56,426 nt of DNA from Erwinia oleae (GCF_000770305.1 NZ_JNVB01000023.1:1-56426), one strand, 5' to 3'. Counted from the stretch's first letter, positions 1-9,320 are shown. The notes: generated from the letters alone by a model not told the origin. Translations and numbers: made by a program.

Positions 1-2
1 AC

Positions 3-173
3 CAAGGAGATATTGAACCGGAAGACGAGGAGGATTGGTCTAAGGCCCGTTATTACCAATCCTGGTTCAAAACATCACCGCTTGGCGGGCCGGATGGATA
101 TTCCCGCTGGAATTATCCTCGTGATACTCCATGCCGTGGAGCTTATTTTGCCTCCGTTCTTTGCTGGGACTAA
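3..173 (+). CDS. C-terminal fragment of an unidentified phage/element protein
   Basis: The window opens inside an open frame that runs from the left edge to a TAA at 171-173. The 56 visible residues are acidic then aromatic (ending YFASVLCWD) and read like a genuine protein tail, unlike the other frames. I do not recognise the family. It lies just upstream of an excisionase-like gene and an integrase on the same strand, so it probably belongs to the same integrated element. No function is proposed. Confidence 0.45.
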   Translation, partial: QGDIEPEDEEDWSKARYYQSWFKTSPLGGPDGYSRWNYPRDTPCRGAYFASVLCWD

Positions 174-217
174 GCACCCCACCCACCCCGGCATCCCGCC
201 AGACTAAGAGGTCAGTT

Positions 218-589
218 ATGGAAGCGTACTCACTTACGCTCGATGAGGCCTGCGCGTTTCTCGGTATTTCCCGCCCAACCGCCAGCAACTGGATTCGTAC
301 CGGGCGACTCACCGCGACGCGCAAAGATCCGAGCAAAACCAAATCACCTTACCTCGTTACCCGGCAGGCGTGTATTGCCGCCCTCAATAATCCGTTGCAC
401 ACTGTCGCCGTGAGCGCGGCAGATGCACATGAGGAGAAATCAACATGTCGATCTTCCGCAGGGGCTCCGTCTGGTACGGGAGTTACACGACGCCGGGCGG
501 CAAGCGAATTAAAGAGTCTCTTGGCACAGAGGACAGAAAGCAGGCACAGGAACTGCACGACCGCCGAAAGGCTGAGTTGTGGCGAATAG
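218..589 (+). CDS. Excisionase-like helix-turn-helix protein
   Basis: This is a 123-residue protein whose first ~70 residues contain a MerR/Xis-type helix-turn-helix ([20 protein letters not shown], then a basic wing with [12 protein letters not shown]). Proteins of this kind sit next to phage integrases and act as excisionases or recombination-directionality factors. The ATG at 218 follows an AGAGGT ribosome site; earlier ATGs in the frame lack one. The last ~48 codons overlap the start of the integrase gene in another frame by 145 bases, and that tail is low in recognisable structure, so the functional part is probably the N-terminal half. Excisionase role is inferred from fold and position. 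Confidence 0.7.
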   Translation: MEAYSLTLDEACAFLGISRPTASNWIRTGRLTATRKDPSKTKSPYLVTRQACIAALNNPLHTVAVSAADAHEEKSTCRSSAGAPSGTGVTRRRAASELKSLLAQRTESRHRNCTTAERLSCGE

Positions 590-1608
590 ATCGTCTGGGT
601 GATTTCCCGGACGTGACCTTTGAAGAAGCCTGCCTTCGCTGGCTGGAAGAAAAAGCGCATAAAAAATCGCTCGATGCAGATAAGGGCCGGATCGGATTCT
701 GGCTGCTGCATTTTGAAGGGATGCTGCTGAAGGACATTACCGAAGCGAAGATATATTCGGCTGTCAGCAGGATGACAAACAGGAAGGCAGAAGAACGCTG
801 GCGGCAGCGCGCGGCAGGGATGTTGAAGAAAGGGATTGATATGGGAGCCTACAGGCCTGAGCCGGTTTCCACATCGACGAAAGCAAAGCACCTGGCGCTG
901 ATGAAGGCCATGATGCGGGCCGCAGAGCGTGACTGGAAATGGATTGAAAAGTCGCCAGTCATTAAGGTGCCGCAGGAGAGAAATAAGCGGGTGCGTTGGC
1001 TCGAACCCGCTGAAGCTCAGCGACTGATTGAGGAATGCCCTGAACCACTTAAGTCTACCGTAGAGTTCGCGCTGGCGACAGGCCTGCGCCGCTCCAATAT
1101 TGTTGACATGAAGTGGCAGCAGATTGACATGCAGCGAAAAGTGGCATGGATTTACCCGGAGGAAAGCAAGTCAGGCAGAGCAATTGGCGTTGCCCTGAAT
1201 GACACCGCTTGCGAAGTTTTGAAAAGGCAGATCGGCAGGCATCACAACTGGGTATTTGTTCACACTGAAGCAGTAAAGCGAAATGACGGCACGGCTACAG
1301 CAGCGGTCAGAAAAATGCGTGTCGATTCGAATACCGCCTGGCGGGCAGCATTGAAACGCGCAGGCATTGAGGACTTTCGTTTTCACGACCTGCGACACAC
1401 CTGGGCGAGTTGGTTGATTCAGGCTGGTGTTCCACTGTCAGCGCTTCAGGAAATGGGTGGCTGGGAGAGCATTGAAATGGTTCAGCGTTATGCGCATCTG
1501 GCACCCAACCATTTAACCGAGCACGCACGGCAGATCGACGCGATTTTTAACAGTCGTGTCCCAAATCTGTCCCATGTGGAAAAAATCGAAGCAGGAGGAA
1601 AGAAGTAA
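445..1608 (+). CDS. Tyrosine-type phage integrase
   Basis: This 387-residue site-specific recombinase would insert and, with the upstream helix-turn-helix protein, excise the element. An N-terminal arm-binding part ([14 protein letters not shown] onwards) is followed by a core-binding SAM-like region (about 55-170) and the catalytic domain (about 185-360). Catalytic residues are readable: R215 in ATGLRR, K242 in the beta-hairpin, H314-x-x-R317 in HDLRH, W340 at the second His/Trp position, and nucleophile Y349 in QRYAHL. The start has a GAGGAG site eight bases upstream. The gene ends 15 bases before the 3' end of tRNA-Arg, the usual arrangement for tRNA-targeting integrases. It appears intact. 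Confidence 0.95.
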   Translation: MSIFRRGSVWYGSYTTPGGKRIKESLGTEDRKQAQELHDRRKAELWRIDRLGDFPDVTFEEACLRWLEEKAHKKSLDADKGRIGFWLLHFEGMLLKDITEAKIYSAVSRMTNRKAEERWRQRAAGMLKKGIDMGAYRPEPVSTSTKAKHLALMKAMMRAAERDWKWIEKSPVIKVPQERNKRVRWLEPAEAQRLIEECPEPLKSTVEFALATGLRRSNIVDMKWQQIDMQRKVAWIYPEESKSGRAIGVALNDTACEVLKRQIGRHHNWVFVHTEAVKRNDGTATAAVRKMRVDSNTAWRAALKRAGIEDFRFHDLRHTWASWLIQAGVPLSALQEMGGWESIEMVQRYAHLAPNHLTEHARQIDAIFNSRVPNLSHVEKIEAGGKK

Positions 1609-1623
1609 CTCGTTGATTTTTAA

Positions 1624-1665
1624 TGGTACGCCCTACAGGATTCGAACCTGTGACCTACGGCTTAG
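1624..1665. other. Predicted attachment-site junction in the 3' half of tRNA-Arg
   Basis: The integrase reads toward the 3' end of the tRNA gene, and the tRNA remains intact. Elements of this type recombine within the 3' half of the tRNA and restore it with their own copy, so the core is expected here. The second copy at the far end of the element lies outside the window, so the exact core cannot be set. Confidence 0.4.
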
Positions 1666-1700
1666 AAGGCCGGTGCTCTATCCAACTGAGCTAAGGGCGC
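1624..1700 (-). tRNA. argU: tRNA-Arg (anticodon UCU)
   Basis: A 77-base tRNA on the minus strand: GCGCCCUUAGCUCAG at the 5' end, an anticodon loop CUUCUAA giving UCU, the T-loop GGUUCGAAUCC, and an encoded 3' CCA. It reads the rare codons AGA and AGG. In E. coli argU lies close to folD and hosts prophage DLP12; here folD is the next gene and an integrase abuts the 3' end, so position and use as an integration target agree with that name. Confidence 0.96.
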
Positions 1701-1717
1701 ATAGTGAACTGCGTCGA

Positions 1718-1745
1718 ATTATACGGTGCGAGCCAGTCGAGTCAA
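1718..1745 (-). promoter_or_regulatory. Sigma-70 promoter of tRNA-Arg
   Basis: Reading the minus strand, TTGACT (1740-1745) and TATAAT (1718-1723) are separated by 16 bases, with the mature tRNA 5' end about 18 bases further on. Both hexamers are near consensus, as expected for a stable-RNA gene. Confidence 0.75.
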
Positions 1746-1884
1746 CGATTTTACTCCGATGTCCGCTCCGTTGCTTAACGGGTGAGCAGTCTGCCGGCAA
1801 TCTCTGCCTGACAGCAGCGCCCGCTTCTGACAAAATAGCGCCCTGTTCCCCCATACTCACTCAACCAGATGGATCCCCTCTGAG

Positions 1885-2751
1885 ATGGCAGCAAAAATTA
1901 TTGACGGTAAAACGATTGCGCAGCAGGTACGGCAGGAAGTAGCTGCGAAGGTACAGCAGCGTCTGAGCGCCGGTAAACGCGCTCCCGGTCTGGCAGTGGT
2001 GCTGGTCGGGGAAAATCCGGCATCGCAAATTTATGTTGGCAGCAAACGCCGTGCCTGCGAAGAAGTGGGTTTTATCTCACGCTCTTACGATCTTCCCGCT
2101 ACCACCAGCGAGGCCGAACTTCTTCAGCTTATTGATAAGCTGAACGGCGACGGCGAGATCGACGGCATTCTGGTGCAGTTACCGCTGCCGGCGGGCATCG
2201 ACAACGTCAAGGTTCTGGAACGCATCGCCCCGTCTAAAGATGTGGATGGTTTCCATCCCTATAACGTCGGTCGCCTGTGCCAGCGTGCGCCCATGCTGCG
2301 CCCCTGTACGCCGCGCGGCATCGTCACGCTGCTGGAGCGTTACCATATCGATACCTACGGTTTGAACGCGGTCGTGGTGGGCGCCTCCAATATCGTGGGT
2401 CGACCAATGAGCATGGAACTGCTGCTGGCAGGCTGCACTACCACCGTCACTCACCGCTTCACTAAGGATCTGCGTCATCACGTTGAGCATGCCGATCTGC
2501 TGATCGTCGCCGTTGGTAAACCCGGCTTTATACCCGGCGAGTGGATAAAGCCGGGCGCAATCGTCATTGACGTTGGCATCAATCGCCTCGACAGCGGCAA
2601 AGTGGTGGGCGATGTGAATTTCGAAGAGGCGTCGTCTCGCGCCGCTTATATCACGCCGGTTCCCGGCGGCGTTGGCCCGATGACGGTCGCCACGCTGATA
2701 CAAAATACCTTACAGGCATGTGAAGAATTTCATGATGGAGCGACAGGCTAA
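1885..2751 (+). CDS. folD: Bifunctional methylenetetrahydrofolate dehydrogenase/cyclohydrolase
   Basis: This cytosolic enzyme interconverts 5,10-methylene-, 5,10-methenyl- and 10-formyl-tetrahydrofolate, feeding formyl groups to purine synthesis and initiator Met-tRNA. At 288 residues it has the usual length. Family signatures are clear: the substrate loop with Y50 and K54 ([15 protein letters not shown]), [13 protein letters not shown], the NADP-binding [13 protein letters not shown], and the C-terminal [14 protein letters not shown]. Its TAA overlaps the ATG of ybcJ by one base, so the two are translationally coupled. The 184 bases between the tRNA and folD hold the outward tRNA promoter and presumably the folD promoter. 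Confidence 0.98.
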   Translation: MAAKIIDGKTIAQQVRQEVAAKVQQRLSAGKRAPGLAVVLVGENPASQIYVGSKRRACEEVGFISRSYDLPATTSEAELLQLIDKLNGDGEIDGILVQLPLPAGIDNVKVLERIAPSKDVDGFHPYNVGRLCQRAPMLRPCTPRGIVTLLERYHIDTYGLNAVVVGASNIVGRPMSMELLLAGCTTTVTHRFTKDLRHHVEHADLLIVAVGKPGFIPGEWIKPGAIVIDVGINRLDSGKVVGDVNFEEASSRAAYITPVPGGVGPMTVATLIQNTLQACEEFHDGATG

Positions 2752-2963
2752 TGGCAACGTTTTCTTTAGGTAAACATCCTCACGTCGATCTCTGCGATCT
2801 GCTTAAGCTGGAAGGCTGGGTGGAGAGCGGCGCAATGGCAAAATCGCTGATCGCTGAAGGGCAGGTCACGGTGGACGGCACGGTGGAAACCCGTAAACGC
2901 TGTAAAATCGTTATCGGGCAGACCGTTGTATTTGATGGCAACAGTATAAAAATCGTCGCCTGA
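2751..2963 (+). CDS. ybcJ: S4-domain RNA-binding protein YbcJ
   Basis: A 70-residue protein made almost entirely of one S4 domain: the DLLKLEGWVESGAMAKSLIAEGQVTVDG segment is the helix-turn-helix and loop that bind structured RNA in this fold. The E. coli homologue is an RNA-binding protein of unclear cellular role. It follows folD with a one-base overlap, as in E. coli, and ends just before a long inverted repeat. Confidence 0.93.
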   Translation: MATFSLGKHPHVDLCDLLKLEGWVESGAMAKSLIAEGQVTVDGTVETRKRCKIVIGQTVVFDGNSIKIVA

Positions 2964-2969
2964 CTCTGA

Positions 2970-3000
2970 TACCGCCTGCGCTGAGTATGCGCAGGCGGTA
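2970..3000. terminator. Convergent terminator-like hairpin between ybcJ and cysS
   Basis: A perfect 12-base inverted repeat (TACCGCCTGCGC at 2970-2981, its complement at 2989-3000) with a 7-base loop lies between two converging genes. The U-tract is poor on both strands, so it may act as a barrier or mRNA 3'-end stabiliser as much as an intrinsic terminator. Confidence 0.7.
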
Positions 3001-3004
3001 AATC

Positions 3005-4390
3005 TTATTTACGTCGCCAGCTTGTTCCCTGCGGGCCATCCTCAAGTACAATCCCCAGCGCGTTCAACTTATCGCGCGCAATATCAGCCTGCGCCCAGTT
3101 TTTCTCCTTGCGCGACGTAATACGCATCTGCACCAGCGCTTCAATTTCCGCCACGTCGTCATCGCTCTGGGCGCCGCTTTGCAGGAATTGTTCCGGATCC
3201 TGCTCCAGCAGGCCAAGTACGCCAGCCAGTTTACGCAGCGTCGCCGCCAGCGCGTTGGCCGCCGTCATATCGTCAGCCTTCAGGCGGTTGATTTCCCGCG
3301 CCATATCAAACAGCACAGAATAGGCTTCAGGCGTGTTGAAATCGTCGTCCATTGCCTCGCAAAAACGCGTCTCAAACGCCTCAAACCCCGATGCCTCTGC
3401 GGTAGCGTCGGTGTTGCGGATAGCGATATAGAGGCGCTCCAGCGCGGCGCGCGCCTGCTTCAGGTTGTCTTCGCCGTAATTCAACTGGCTGCGATAGTGA
3501 CCTGACATCAGAAAATAGCGCACCGTTTCCGCATCGTAATGCGCCAGCACGTCGCGAACGGTGAAAAAGTTATTCAGCGATTTAGACATCTTTTCCCGAT
3601 CGATCATCACCATACCAGAGTGCATCCAGTAGTTGACGTACGGGCCGTCGTGCGCGCAGCTGGACTGGGCGATCTCATTTTCATGATGCGGAAACATCAG
3701 GTCAGAACCGCCGCCATGAATATCGAAGTGCTCACCCAACTGCTTGCAGTTCATGGCCGAACACTCAATATGCCAGCCAGGACGCCCTACGCCCCACGGC
3801 GACGGCCAGCCTGGCTCGCCCTCTTTTGACATTTTCCACAGCACAAAATCCATCGGGTTGCGCTTGACGTTTTCCACCACGTCCACGCGCGCGCCAGCCT
3901 GAAGCTGCTCAAGATCCTGTCGCGACAGCTTGCCGTATTCGGGATCGCTGTCGACAGCAAACATCACATCGCCGTTACTGGCAACATAAGCATGGTTGCG
4001 TGAAATGAGTTTTTCGACGATTTCAATAATTTCGGGAATATGATGCGTCGCGCGCGGCTCCCGATCCGGAGGCAAAATGTTCAGCGCGGCAAAGTCAGCA
4101 TGCATGTCGGCGATGGTACGCTGGGTCAGCGCCTCAATAGACTCACCGTTTTCATGCGCGCGTTTAATTATTTTGTCGTCAATATCGGTAATATTGCGGA
4201 CATATTTCAGCGTATAGCCGCGATAACGCAGATAGCGCGCAACGACATCAAAAGCAACGAAGGTTCTGCCGTGACCAATGTGACAGAGGTCATAAACGGT
4301 GATGCCGCACACGTACATGCCGATTTCACCAGCATGAATAGGTTTAAATTCCTCTTTTTGACGACTCAGGGTGTTGAAAATCTTAAGCAT
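3005..4390 (-). CDS. cysS: Cysteinyl-tRNA synthetase
   Basis: This class I aminoacyl-tRNA synthetase charges tRNA-Cys with cysteine in the cytosol. The HIGH motif (CHIGHG), zinc-ligand C28 in MYVCG, the [10 protein letters not shown] and [14 protein letters not shown] segments carrying the other zinc ligands, and the KMSKS loop are all present; the C-terminus binds the anticodon. The ORF can open 13 codons earlier, but the family begins MLKIFNTL, so the ATG at 4390 is preferred, giving 461 residues as in E. coli. It is convergent with ybcJ and divergent from ppiB. Confidence 0.98.
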   Translation of the reverse strand: MLKIFNTLSRQKEEFKPIHAGEIGMYVCGITVYDLCHIGHGRTFVAFDVVARYLRYRGYTLKYVRNITDIDDKIIKRAHENGESIEALTQRTIADMHADFAALNILPPDREPRATHHIPEIIEIVEKLISRNHAYVASNGDVMFAVDSDPEYGKLSRQDLEQLQAGARVDVVENVKRNPMDFVLWKMSKEGEPGWPSPWGVGRPGWHIECSAMNCKQLGEHFDIHGGGSDLMFPHHENEIAQSSCAHDGPYVNYWMHSGMVMIDREKMSKSLNNFFTVRDVLAHYDAETVRYFLMSGHYRSQLNYGEDNLKQARAALERLYIAIRNTDATAEASGFEAFETRFCEAMDDDFNTPEAYSVLFDMAREINRLKADDMTAANALAATLRKLAGVLGLLEQDPEQFLQSGAQSDDDVAEIEALVQMRITSRKEKNWAQADIARDKLNALGIVLEDGPQGTSWRRK

Positions 4391-4611
4391 TGAGACATTC
4401 CGTTTTATACGTGTGCGGGATACGGCCATAAGCCTTTATTCTGCCGTATTCTTAACGTAAGCGCCACGCAAAGCAAGGCCGGCGCGGTGGTCGTTTATGC
4501 GCCAGGACTAACTCGTCATCAGAATTTGTGATATAAAAGCGGCTTGTTAAAAGCGGTGGACTCCCGACGCCAGCTTACCGATAAACATTTCAACCTTTAC
4601 AGGATGAGAAC

Positions 4612-5106
4612 ATGGTCACTTTCCAGACTAATCATGGCGATATCGTCATCAAAACCTTTGACGACAAAGCGCCAGCAACCGTTAAAAATTTCCTGGATTA
4701 CTGCCGTGAAGGCTTCTACGACAACACCATTTTCCACCGTGTGATCAACGGTTTTATGGTTCAGGGCGGCGGTTTCGAACCCGGCATGAATCAGAAAGCA
4801 ACGAAAGAAGAGATTCGTAACGAAGCGAATAACGGTCTGAAAAACACCAAAGGCACGCTGGCGATGGCCCGCACCCAGGCTCCTCACTCGGCGACCGCGC
4901 AGTTCTTTATTAACGTTGCGGATAATGATTTTCTGAACTTCCGTGACGAAAGTCTGCAAGGCTGGGGCTACTGCGTATTCGCTGAAGTGGTCGATGGCAT
5001 GGACGTGGTTGAGAAAATCAAAGCCGTTTCTACCGGCCGCAGCGGTATGCATCAGGACGTGCCAAAAGAAGACGTTATTATTCAGAAAGTGACCGTCAGC
5101 GAATAA
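4612..5106 (+). CDS. ppiB: Peptidyl-prolyl cis-trans isomerase B (cyclophilin)
   Basis: A 164-residue cytosolic cyclophilin that catalyses proline isomerisation during folding. It has no signal peptide, which separates it from periplasmic PpiA. The cyclophilin core is visible as [15 protein letters not shown], then the [19 protein letters not shown] region. The upstream ~220 bases separate it from divergent cysS and must contain both promoters. Its stop codon overlaps the lpxH start by one base, as in E. coli. Confidence 0.97.
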   Translation: MVTFQTNHGDIVIKTFDDKAPATVKNFLDYCREGFYDNTIFHRVINGFMVQGGGFEPGMNQKATKEEIRNEANNGLKNTKGTLAMARTQAPHSATAQFFINVADNDFLNFRDESLQGWGYCVFAEVVDGMDVVEKIKAVSTGRSGMHQDVPKEDVIIQKVTVSE

Positions 5107-5831
5107 TGCCCCACACGCTGTTCATCGCGGATCTGCATCTGAGTACGACAGAACCGGCAATCACTGCCGGTTTTCTTGCTTTTTTGCGCCGTGATGCCCT
5201 ACACGCCGATGCACTTTATATTCTCGGCGATCTGTTCGAAGCGTGGATTGGCGACGACGATCCCACCCCGCTTCATGCGCAGGTTGCTGCCGCCCTGAAC
5301 GATCTGCACCAGCACGGCGTTCCCTGCTATTTTATTCACGGTAACCGCGATTTTCTCCTCGGCAATCGCTTTGCCGCTGCCGCTGGCATGACGCTGCTGC
5401 CGGAAGAGCAGGTGCTGGAGCTGTATGGCCAGCGCGTGTTGATTATGCACGGCGACACGCTTTGTACCGATGATGAAGCCTATCAGCAGTTTCGCCGTCG
5501 CGTTCATCAGCGCTGGCTGCAAAAACTGTTTCTCGCCCTGCCCCTTTCACTTCGCCAGAAGATTGCTGCGCGTATGCGTGCGGACAGCAGGCAGGCGAAC
5601 AGCGGCAAATCGCTGACGATTATGGACGTAAATGATAACGCGGTGTACCAGGCCATGTCGCGTCAGCGCGTTCACTGTTTGATCCACGGTCATACGCATC
5701 GTCCTGCGGTTCATCAATTTGATATCGACGGCCAGCGCGCCGAGAGGCTGGTGCTTGGCGCATGGCATGAGGAAGGCTCAATGGTCCGCCTTGACGCCAC
5801 CGGAGCGACGCTCATCACCTTTCCTTTCTGA
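5106..5831 (+). CDS. lpxH: UDP-2,3-diacylglucosamine pyrophosphohydrolase
   Basis: This peripheral inner-membrane enzyme cleaves UDP-2,3-diacylglucosamine to lipid X and UMP in lipid A synthesis. It is a calcineurin-like metallophosphoesterase: D9-x-H11 (IADLHL), [16 protein letters not shown], and the C-terminal GHTHRP supply the dinuclear Mn ligands. It has 241 residues, the usual length. It is coupled to ppiB by a one-base overlap. The 155 bases downstream carry the purE control region. Confidence 0.97.
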   Translation: MPHTLFIADLHLSTTEPAITAGFLAFLRRDALHADALYILGDLFEAWIGDDDPTPLHAQVAAALNDLHQHGVPCYFIHGNRDFLLGNRFAAAAGMTLLPEEQVLELYGQRVLIMHGDTLCTDDEAYQQFRRRVHQRWLQKLFLALPLSLRQKIAARMRADSRQANSGKSLTIMDVNDNAVYQAMSRQRVHCLIHGHTHRPAVHQFDIDGQRAERLVLGAWHEEGSMVRLDATGATLITFPF

Positions 5832-5866
5832 CAATATAAACACGCTTTTTTGCCGTAATTACCGCT

Positions 5867-5904
5867 GCGCAACCGTTTTCCTTGCTGCCTGGTCATGCTA
5901 TTCT
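5867..5904 (+). promoter_or_regulatory. PurR operator overlapping the purEK promoter
   Basis: GCGCAACCGTTTTCCT at 5867-5882 closely matches the palindromic PurR consensus ACGCAAACGTTTGCGT and the known E. coli purE operator. A -10 hexamer TATTCT sits at 5899-5904, and the operator covers the expected -35 position, so hypoxanthine- or guanine-bound PurR would block RNA polymerase. Confidence 0.8.
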
Positions 5905-5986
5905 CTTTGCCCTTCCTGGCCGACATCCATTTTTATTAAAAAGGATGTTCCGACAACGTTTTTGTAATCACAGGAGTCAGATCCGC

Positions 5987-6496
5987 ATGTCATCTACTGC
6001 CGCCCCGGCCCGAATTGCTATCGTTATGGGTTCCAAAAGTGACTGGGCAACCATGCAATTCGCCGCGGAAATCCTCAGCAGCCTGGCCGTGCCTTTTCAC
6101 TGCGAGGTGGTTTCCGCACACCGCACGCCGGACAAGCTCTTCACCTTCGCTGAGGATGCCGAAAAAAACGGTTTTCAGGTGATTATCGCCGGTGCGGGCG
6201 GCGCGGCACATTTGCCGGGCATGCTGGCGGCAAAAACGCTGGTACCGGTGCTTGGCGTTCCGGTGCAGAGCGCGGTGCTCAGCGGCGTTGACAGCCTTTA
6301 CTCGATCGTCCAGATGCCGCGCGGCATCCCCGTCGGCACGCTGGCGATAGGCAAAGCGGGCGCGGCCAATGCGGCACTGCTGGCCGCCCAGATTCTGGCG
6401 CTGCACGATACCGAGCTGGCGTCACGCCTGGCAGGCTGGCGACAGGCGCAAACTGATGACGTGCTGAATAATCCGAATCCGCAGGAGGAAGCATGA
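5987..6496 (+). CDS. purE: N5-carboxyaminoimidazole ribonucleotide mutase
   Basis: PurE moves the carboxyl group of N5-CAIR to give CAIR in purine synthesis. The signature IVMGSKSDW near the N-terminus, [22 protein letters not shown], and [22 protein letters not shown] are all present. The frame opens further upstream, but the ATG at 5987 follows a CAGGAG site and matches the family start, giving 169 residues. The last four bases overlap purK (ATGA). Confidence 0.98.
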   Translation: MSSTAAPARIAIVMGSKSDWATMQFAAEILSSLAVPFHCEVVSAHRTPDKLFTFAEDAEKNGFQVIIAGAGGAAHLPGMLAAKTLVPVLGVPVQSAVLSGVDSLYSIVQMPRGIPVGTLAIGKAGAANAALLAAQILALHDTELASRLAGWRQAQTDDVLNNPNPQEEA

Positions 6497-7584
6497 AGCC
6501 GGTTTGCGTATTAGGTAACGGTCAACTGGGGCGCATGCTGCGTCAGGCGGGCGAGCCGCTGGGTATCGCCGTTTACCCTGTTGGGCTGGATGCCGAGCCG
6601 CAGGCGCTGCCGATCCAACAAAGCGTGATAACAGCGGAGATCGAGCGCTGGCCCGAAACCGCTCTGACGCGCGAGCTGGCGAGCCACCCTGCCTTCGTTA
6701 ATCGCGATATTTTTCCTCTTCTCGCCGATCGCCTGACGCAGAAGCAGCTTCTCGATCGGCTGGGTCTCGCCACCGCGCCATGGCAATTGTTGGAAAATAC
6801 GAGCCAGTGGCCGCAGGTTTTCGCCTCCCTCGGTGAACTGGCTATCGTTAAACGCCGCACCGGCGGCTACGACGGCCGGGGCCAGTGGCGTCTGCGCGCC
6901 AATGAAACCGAAACGCTTCCCGCCGACTGCTACGGCGAATGTATCGTTGAACAGGGAATTCATTTCTCTGGTGAGGTTTCGCTGGTTGGCGCGCGCGCGC
7001 ATGACGGCCGTACCGTCTTCTATCCGCTGACGCATAACCTGCACCAGGATGGCATCCTGCGTACCAGCGTAGCGTTGCCGGAGCCGGACAGCGCACGTCA
7101 GCGTCAGGCCGAAAAGATGCTGTCAGCCATTATGCATGAGCTTAATTACGTTGGCGTGATGGCGATGGAGTGTTTCATCGTCCCGGAAGGATTGCTGATC
7201 AATGAACTGGCGCCGCGCGTACACAATAGTGGACACTGGACGCAAAATGGCGCGTCGATTAGCCAGTTTGAACTGCACCTGCGTGCCATCCTTGATCTGC
7301 CGATGCCCAAACCTGTAGTGAGTTCCCCTGCGGTGATGATCAACTTAATCGGCACGGCGGTGAATTTGCAGTGGCTGGCACAGCCGCTGGTCAACCTTCA
7401 CTGGTATGAAAAAGAAGTTCGCCCCGGACGTAAGGTCGGTCACCTGAATCTTTGCGATCCGTCGGCAGACGCCATTACCCGGACGCTGGACGCGCTGGCA
7501 ACCACGTTGCCAGCGGAATATCACCATGGTTTGCAATGGGCGCAGGCGCGTCTGCAAGACGAAATGATAAATAAAAGTGCATAA
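6493..7584 (+). CDS. purK: N5-carboxyaminoimidazole ribonucleotide synthetase
   Basis: This ATP-grasp enzyme makes N5-CAIR from AIR, bicarbonate and ATP, the substrate for PurE encoded just upstream. It has 363 residues: N-terminal [20 protein letters not shown], the ATP-grasp segment ([16 protein letters not shown]) and [18 protein letters not shown]. It overlaps purE by four bases, so both are made from the PurR-controlled message. It is slightly longer than the 355-residue E. coli protein, mainly at the C-terminus. Confidence 0.98.
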   Translation: MKPVCVLGNGQLGRMLRQAGEPLGIAVYPVGLDAEPQALPIQQSVITAEIERWPETALTRELASHPAFVNRDIFPLLADRLTQKQLLDRLGLATAPWQLLENTSQWPQVFASLGELAIVKRRTGGYDGRGQWRLRANETETLPADCYGECIVEQGIHFSGEVSLVGARAHDGRTVFYPLTHNLHQDGILRTSVALPEPDSARQRQAEKMLSAIMHELNYVGVMAMECFIVPEGLLINELAPRVHNSGHWTQNGASISQFELHLRAILDLPMPKPVVSSPAVMINLIGTAVNLQWLAQPLVNLHWYEKEVRPGRKVGHLNLCDPSADAITRTLDALATTLPAEYHHGLQWAQARLQDEMINKSA

Positions 7585-7955
7585 CTATACTTAAGTATGG
7601 CTATCTTCGGGCGTCAGAACACCGTATTGTATCTGCAACAAGAAAGACAAATACCTTTTATAATTATAACGTTAAGTTTTTAATTGCCAACTACCAGGGA
7701 AATCATTTAAACAGACACCACGTCAGTTTATCTTAACAATAAGAGGGAGCAGCCAGTCTGCTCCCTCTGTTTTTCCCCTCTCACTCACCTCTCCTCCCTG
7801 TCCGCCCCTTTCCAGCGCGGGTGTGTCGTAAGCTTGCCATTTTCATCACGCCATCAGGTTACATAAGTTTCCCTATGCTGTTAGATGAATTTTGAAAGTT
7901 ATGATAAAGTTGTTAATCGTTCAGGAAAGCATTCACCTTTCAGGGAGGCAGTACC
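7585..7955. other. Gap between purK and luxR
   Basis: A 371-base, AT-rich interval without a convincing gene. Just after the purK stop is a perfect 12-base palindrome ATACTTAAGTAT (7587-7598). The remainder holds a strong terminator at 7742-7774 and then the luxR leader. I searched by eye for a lux-box-type 20-bp palindrome near the luxR start and found no convincing one. Confidence 0.5.
7742..7774 (+). terminator. Rho-independent terminator downstream of purK
   Basis: An 11-base-pair stem (AGAGGGAGCAG with its complement, loop CCAGT) is followed by GTTTTT. It is a canonical intrinsic terminator. It lies about 160 bases beyond the purK stop, so it either ends a long purEK 3' UTR or a separate short transcript. 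Confidence 0.85.
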
Positions 7956-8699
7956 GTGTTGAAATCATTTTTTGCCGATAATGCAATCAATGCAGCGATA
8001 AAGGAGGATCTTGAAAGCGAACTGGCGACCTATCCGAACATCAAATATGCCTACGCCATTATGAATAAGCGTAATCCTGCTGATTTTTCTATTATTTCAA
8101 ACAGAAAAGAGTGGTTTAAGGTTTACGTTGAGAACAACTTTCAGTTTATCGACCCTGTTTTGATTACTGCGCTTTATCGGTTAACGCCGTTTTCATGGGA
8201 TGAAAACCTCCAGCTTAACCAGGGCGTTAAAGTGCCCAAACTTTTTGATATGGCAAGAAATCACGGCATTATCAATGGTTATACTTTTGTCGTGCATGAT
8301 AATAATAATAATCTTGCCGTGCTTTCAATTATGCTGGATAAAGACTGCGATGATAATGCAGAAGAAACGATTAAAAGCCAGAAAGATCGTCTTCAGATGA
8401 TATTAATCACCACGCATGAAAAACTGACGAAACACTATCAGGAACAAACCAGTAAAAAAGATTTTGAAGAGATGAATGCCAGAGAAATCTTCTCTAAACG
8501 TGAAAATGAAATTATTTACTGGGCGAGCCTGGGCAAATCCTATCAGGAGATTGCGATAATTCTTGGCATCAAGCTGACCACCGTGAAATTTCACGTTGGT
8601 AACGCCGTTAAAAAGCTGGGCGTTACCAATGCAAAACACGCGATACGGCTTGGCATTGAGCTACAGCTGATCAGACCCGTCCCTCTTGATGGGAAATGA
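7956..8699 (+). CDS. LuxR-family quorum-sensing regulator, EsaR/ExpR type
   Basis: This 247-residue regulator has an N-terminal acyl-homoserine-lactone domain and a C-terminal LuxR helix-turn-helix. Autoinducer-pocket residues are present: W53, Y57, D66, P67 and W81 (equivalents of TraR W57, Y61, D70, P71, W85). The DNA-binding part (about 178-240) has FSKRENEIIYWASLGKSYQEIA and TTVKFHVGNAVKKLGV. It most resembles EsaR of Pantoea stewartii, which represses without ligand and is released by it, so a similar inverted logic is likely. The start is GTG with GGGAGG seven bases upstream. It converges on luxI with a 39-base tail overlap. It is AT-rich compared with its neighbours. Confidence 0.93.
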   Translation: MLKSFFADNAINAAIKEDLESELATYPNIKYAYAIMNKRNPADFSIISNRKEWFKVYVENNFQFIDPVLITALYRLTPFSWDENLQLNQGVKVPKLFDMARNHGIINGYTFVVHDNNNNLAVLSIMLDKDCDDNAEETIKSQKDRLQMILITTHEKLTKHYQEQTSKKDFEEMNAREIFSKRENEIIYWASLGKSYQEIAIILGIKLTTVKFHVGNAVKKLGVTNAKHAIRLGIELQLIRPVPLDGK

Positions 8700-9320
8700 G
8701 AGCGGCCAGCCATCAAGTTTCGCGCTGCACGGTAATGCTCTGGCTTTAACCAGCTCAATCAGCGTACGCTGGTTGGCATCATCAACCGGCATAAAGATAA
8801 GGTGAATCTTTTGATCTTTCTCCGAAAGACCCTCTTCAACTTCTGAAACCGCCCAGCCGGAGCGTTTAAAAATAATATACATCGGATGGCTGACAATAGC
8901 GTAAATGCCCTCATAACCAAAATGGCGCGCGTAATTTATCATTGACAAAAAAAGCAGCGCGCTAACCGGCTGATGCTGTAAAGCAAGCGACTTAATCCTT
9001 CCTTTATCAATAAAAAGACGACTGGCTTCAACATAATTCCCTTCAGGCAGTTCTATTTTTTTGAAATAGCTTTTGAAGGTTCCAAGGATCATATTATTAA
9101 ACTGCAATTCAATGAACCTTACACCGCACACGGACAGATTGTTGTATAACCCGAGAATATAATTTGTACGATAATTATCATATTCGTCATATTCCATGTT
9201 ATTTTCACTGTTAACGATCCAGTTGAGACGATCCTTGAACACCTTCTTCCTTAATGTAAATAGCTCTTTTGATCTTGCTTCAGATAATAAACCATGATTT
9301 ACATCAAATAATTCAAGCAT
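8661..9320 (-). CDS. Acyl-homoserine-lactone synthase, EsaI/LuxI type
   Basis: This enzyme makes N-acyl-homoserine lactone from S-adenosylmethionine and an acyl-ACP. In 219 residues it has the invariant LuxI-family positions R24, F28, W34, D45, D48, R68, E98 and R101 (FTLRKKVFKDRLNW, YDEYD, VRF, EASRLF). Alignment with EsaI places Ala141 where EsaI has Thr140, the residue linked to 3-oxo-acyl preference, so an unsubstituted acyl product is possible. The C-terminus is about nine residues longer than EsaI and overlaps luxR antisense. The 180 bases upstream hold its promoter and the tail of ybbP's terminator; no clear lux box was found. Confidence 0.94.
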   Translation of the reverse strand: MLELFDVNHGLLSEARSKELFTLRKKVFKDRLNWIVNSENNMEYDEYDNYRTNYILGLYNNLSVCGVRFIELQFNNMILGTFKSYFKKIELPEGNYVEASRLFIDKGRIKSLALQHQPVSALLFLSMINYARHFGYEGIYAIVSHPMYIIFKRSGWAVSEVEEGLSEKDQKIHLIFMPVDDANQRTLIELVKARALPCSAKLDGWPLSFPIKRDGSDQL

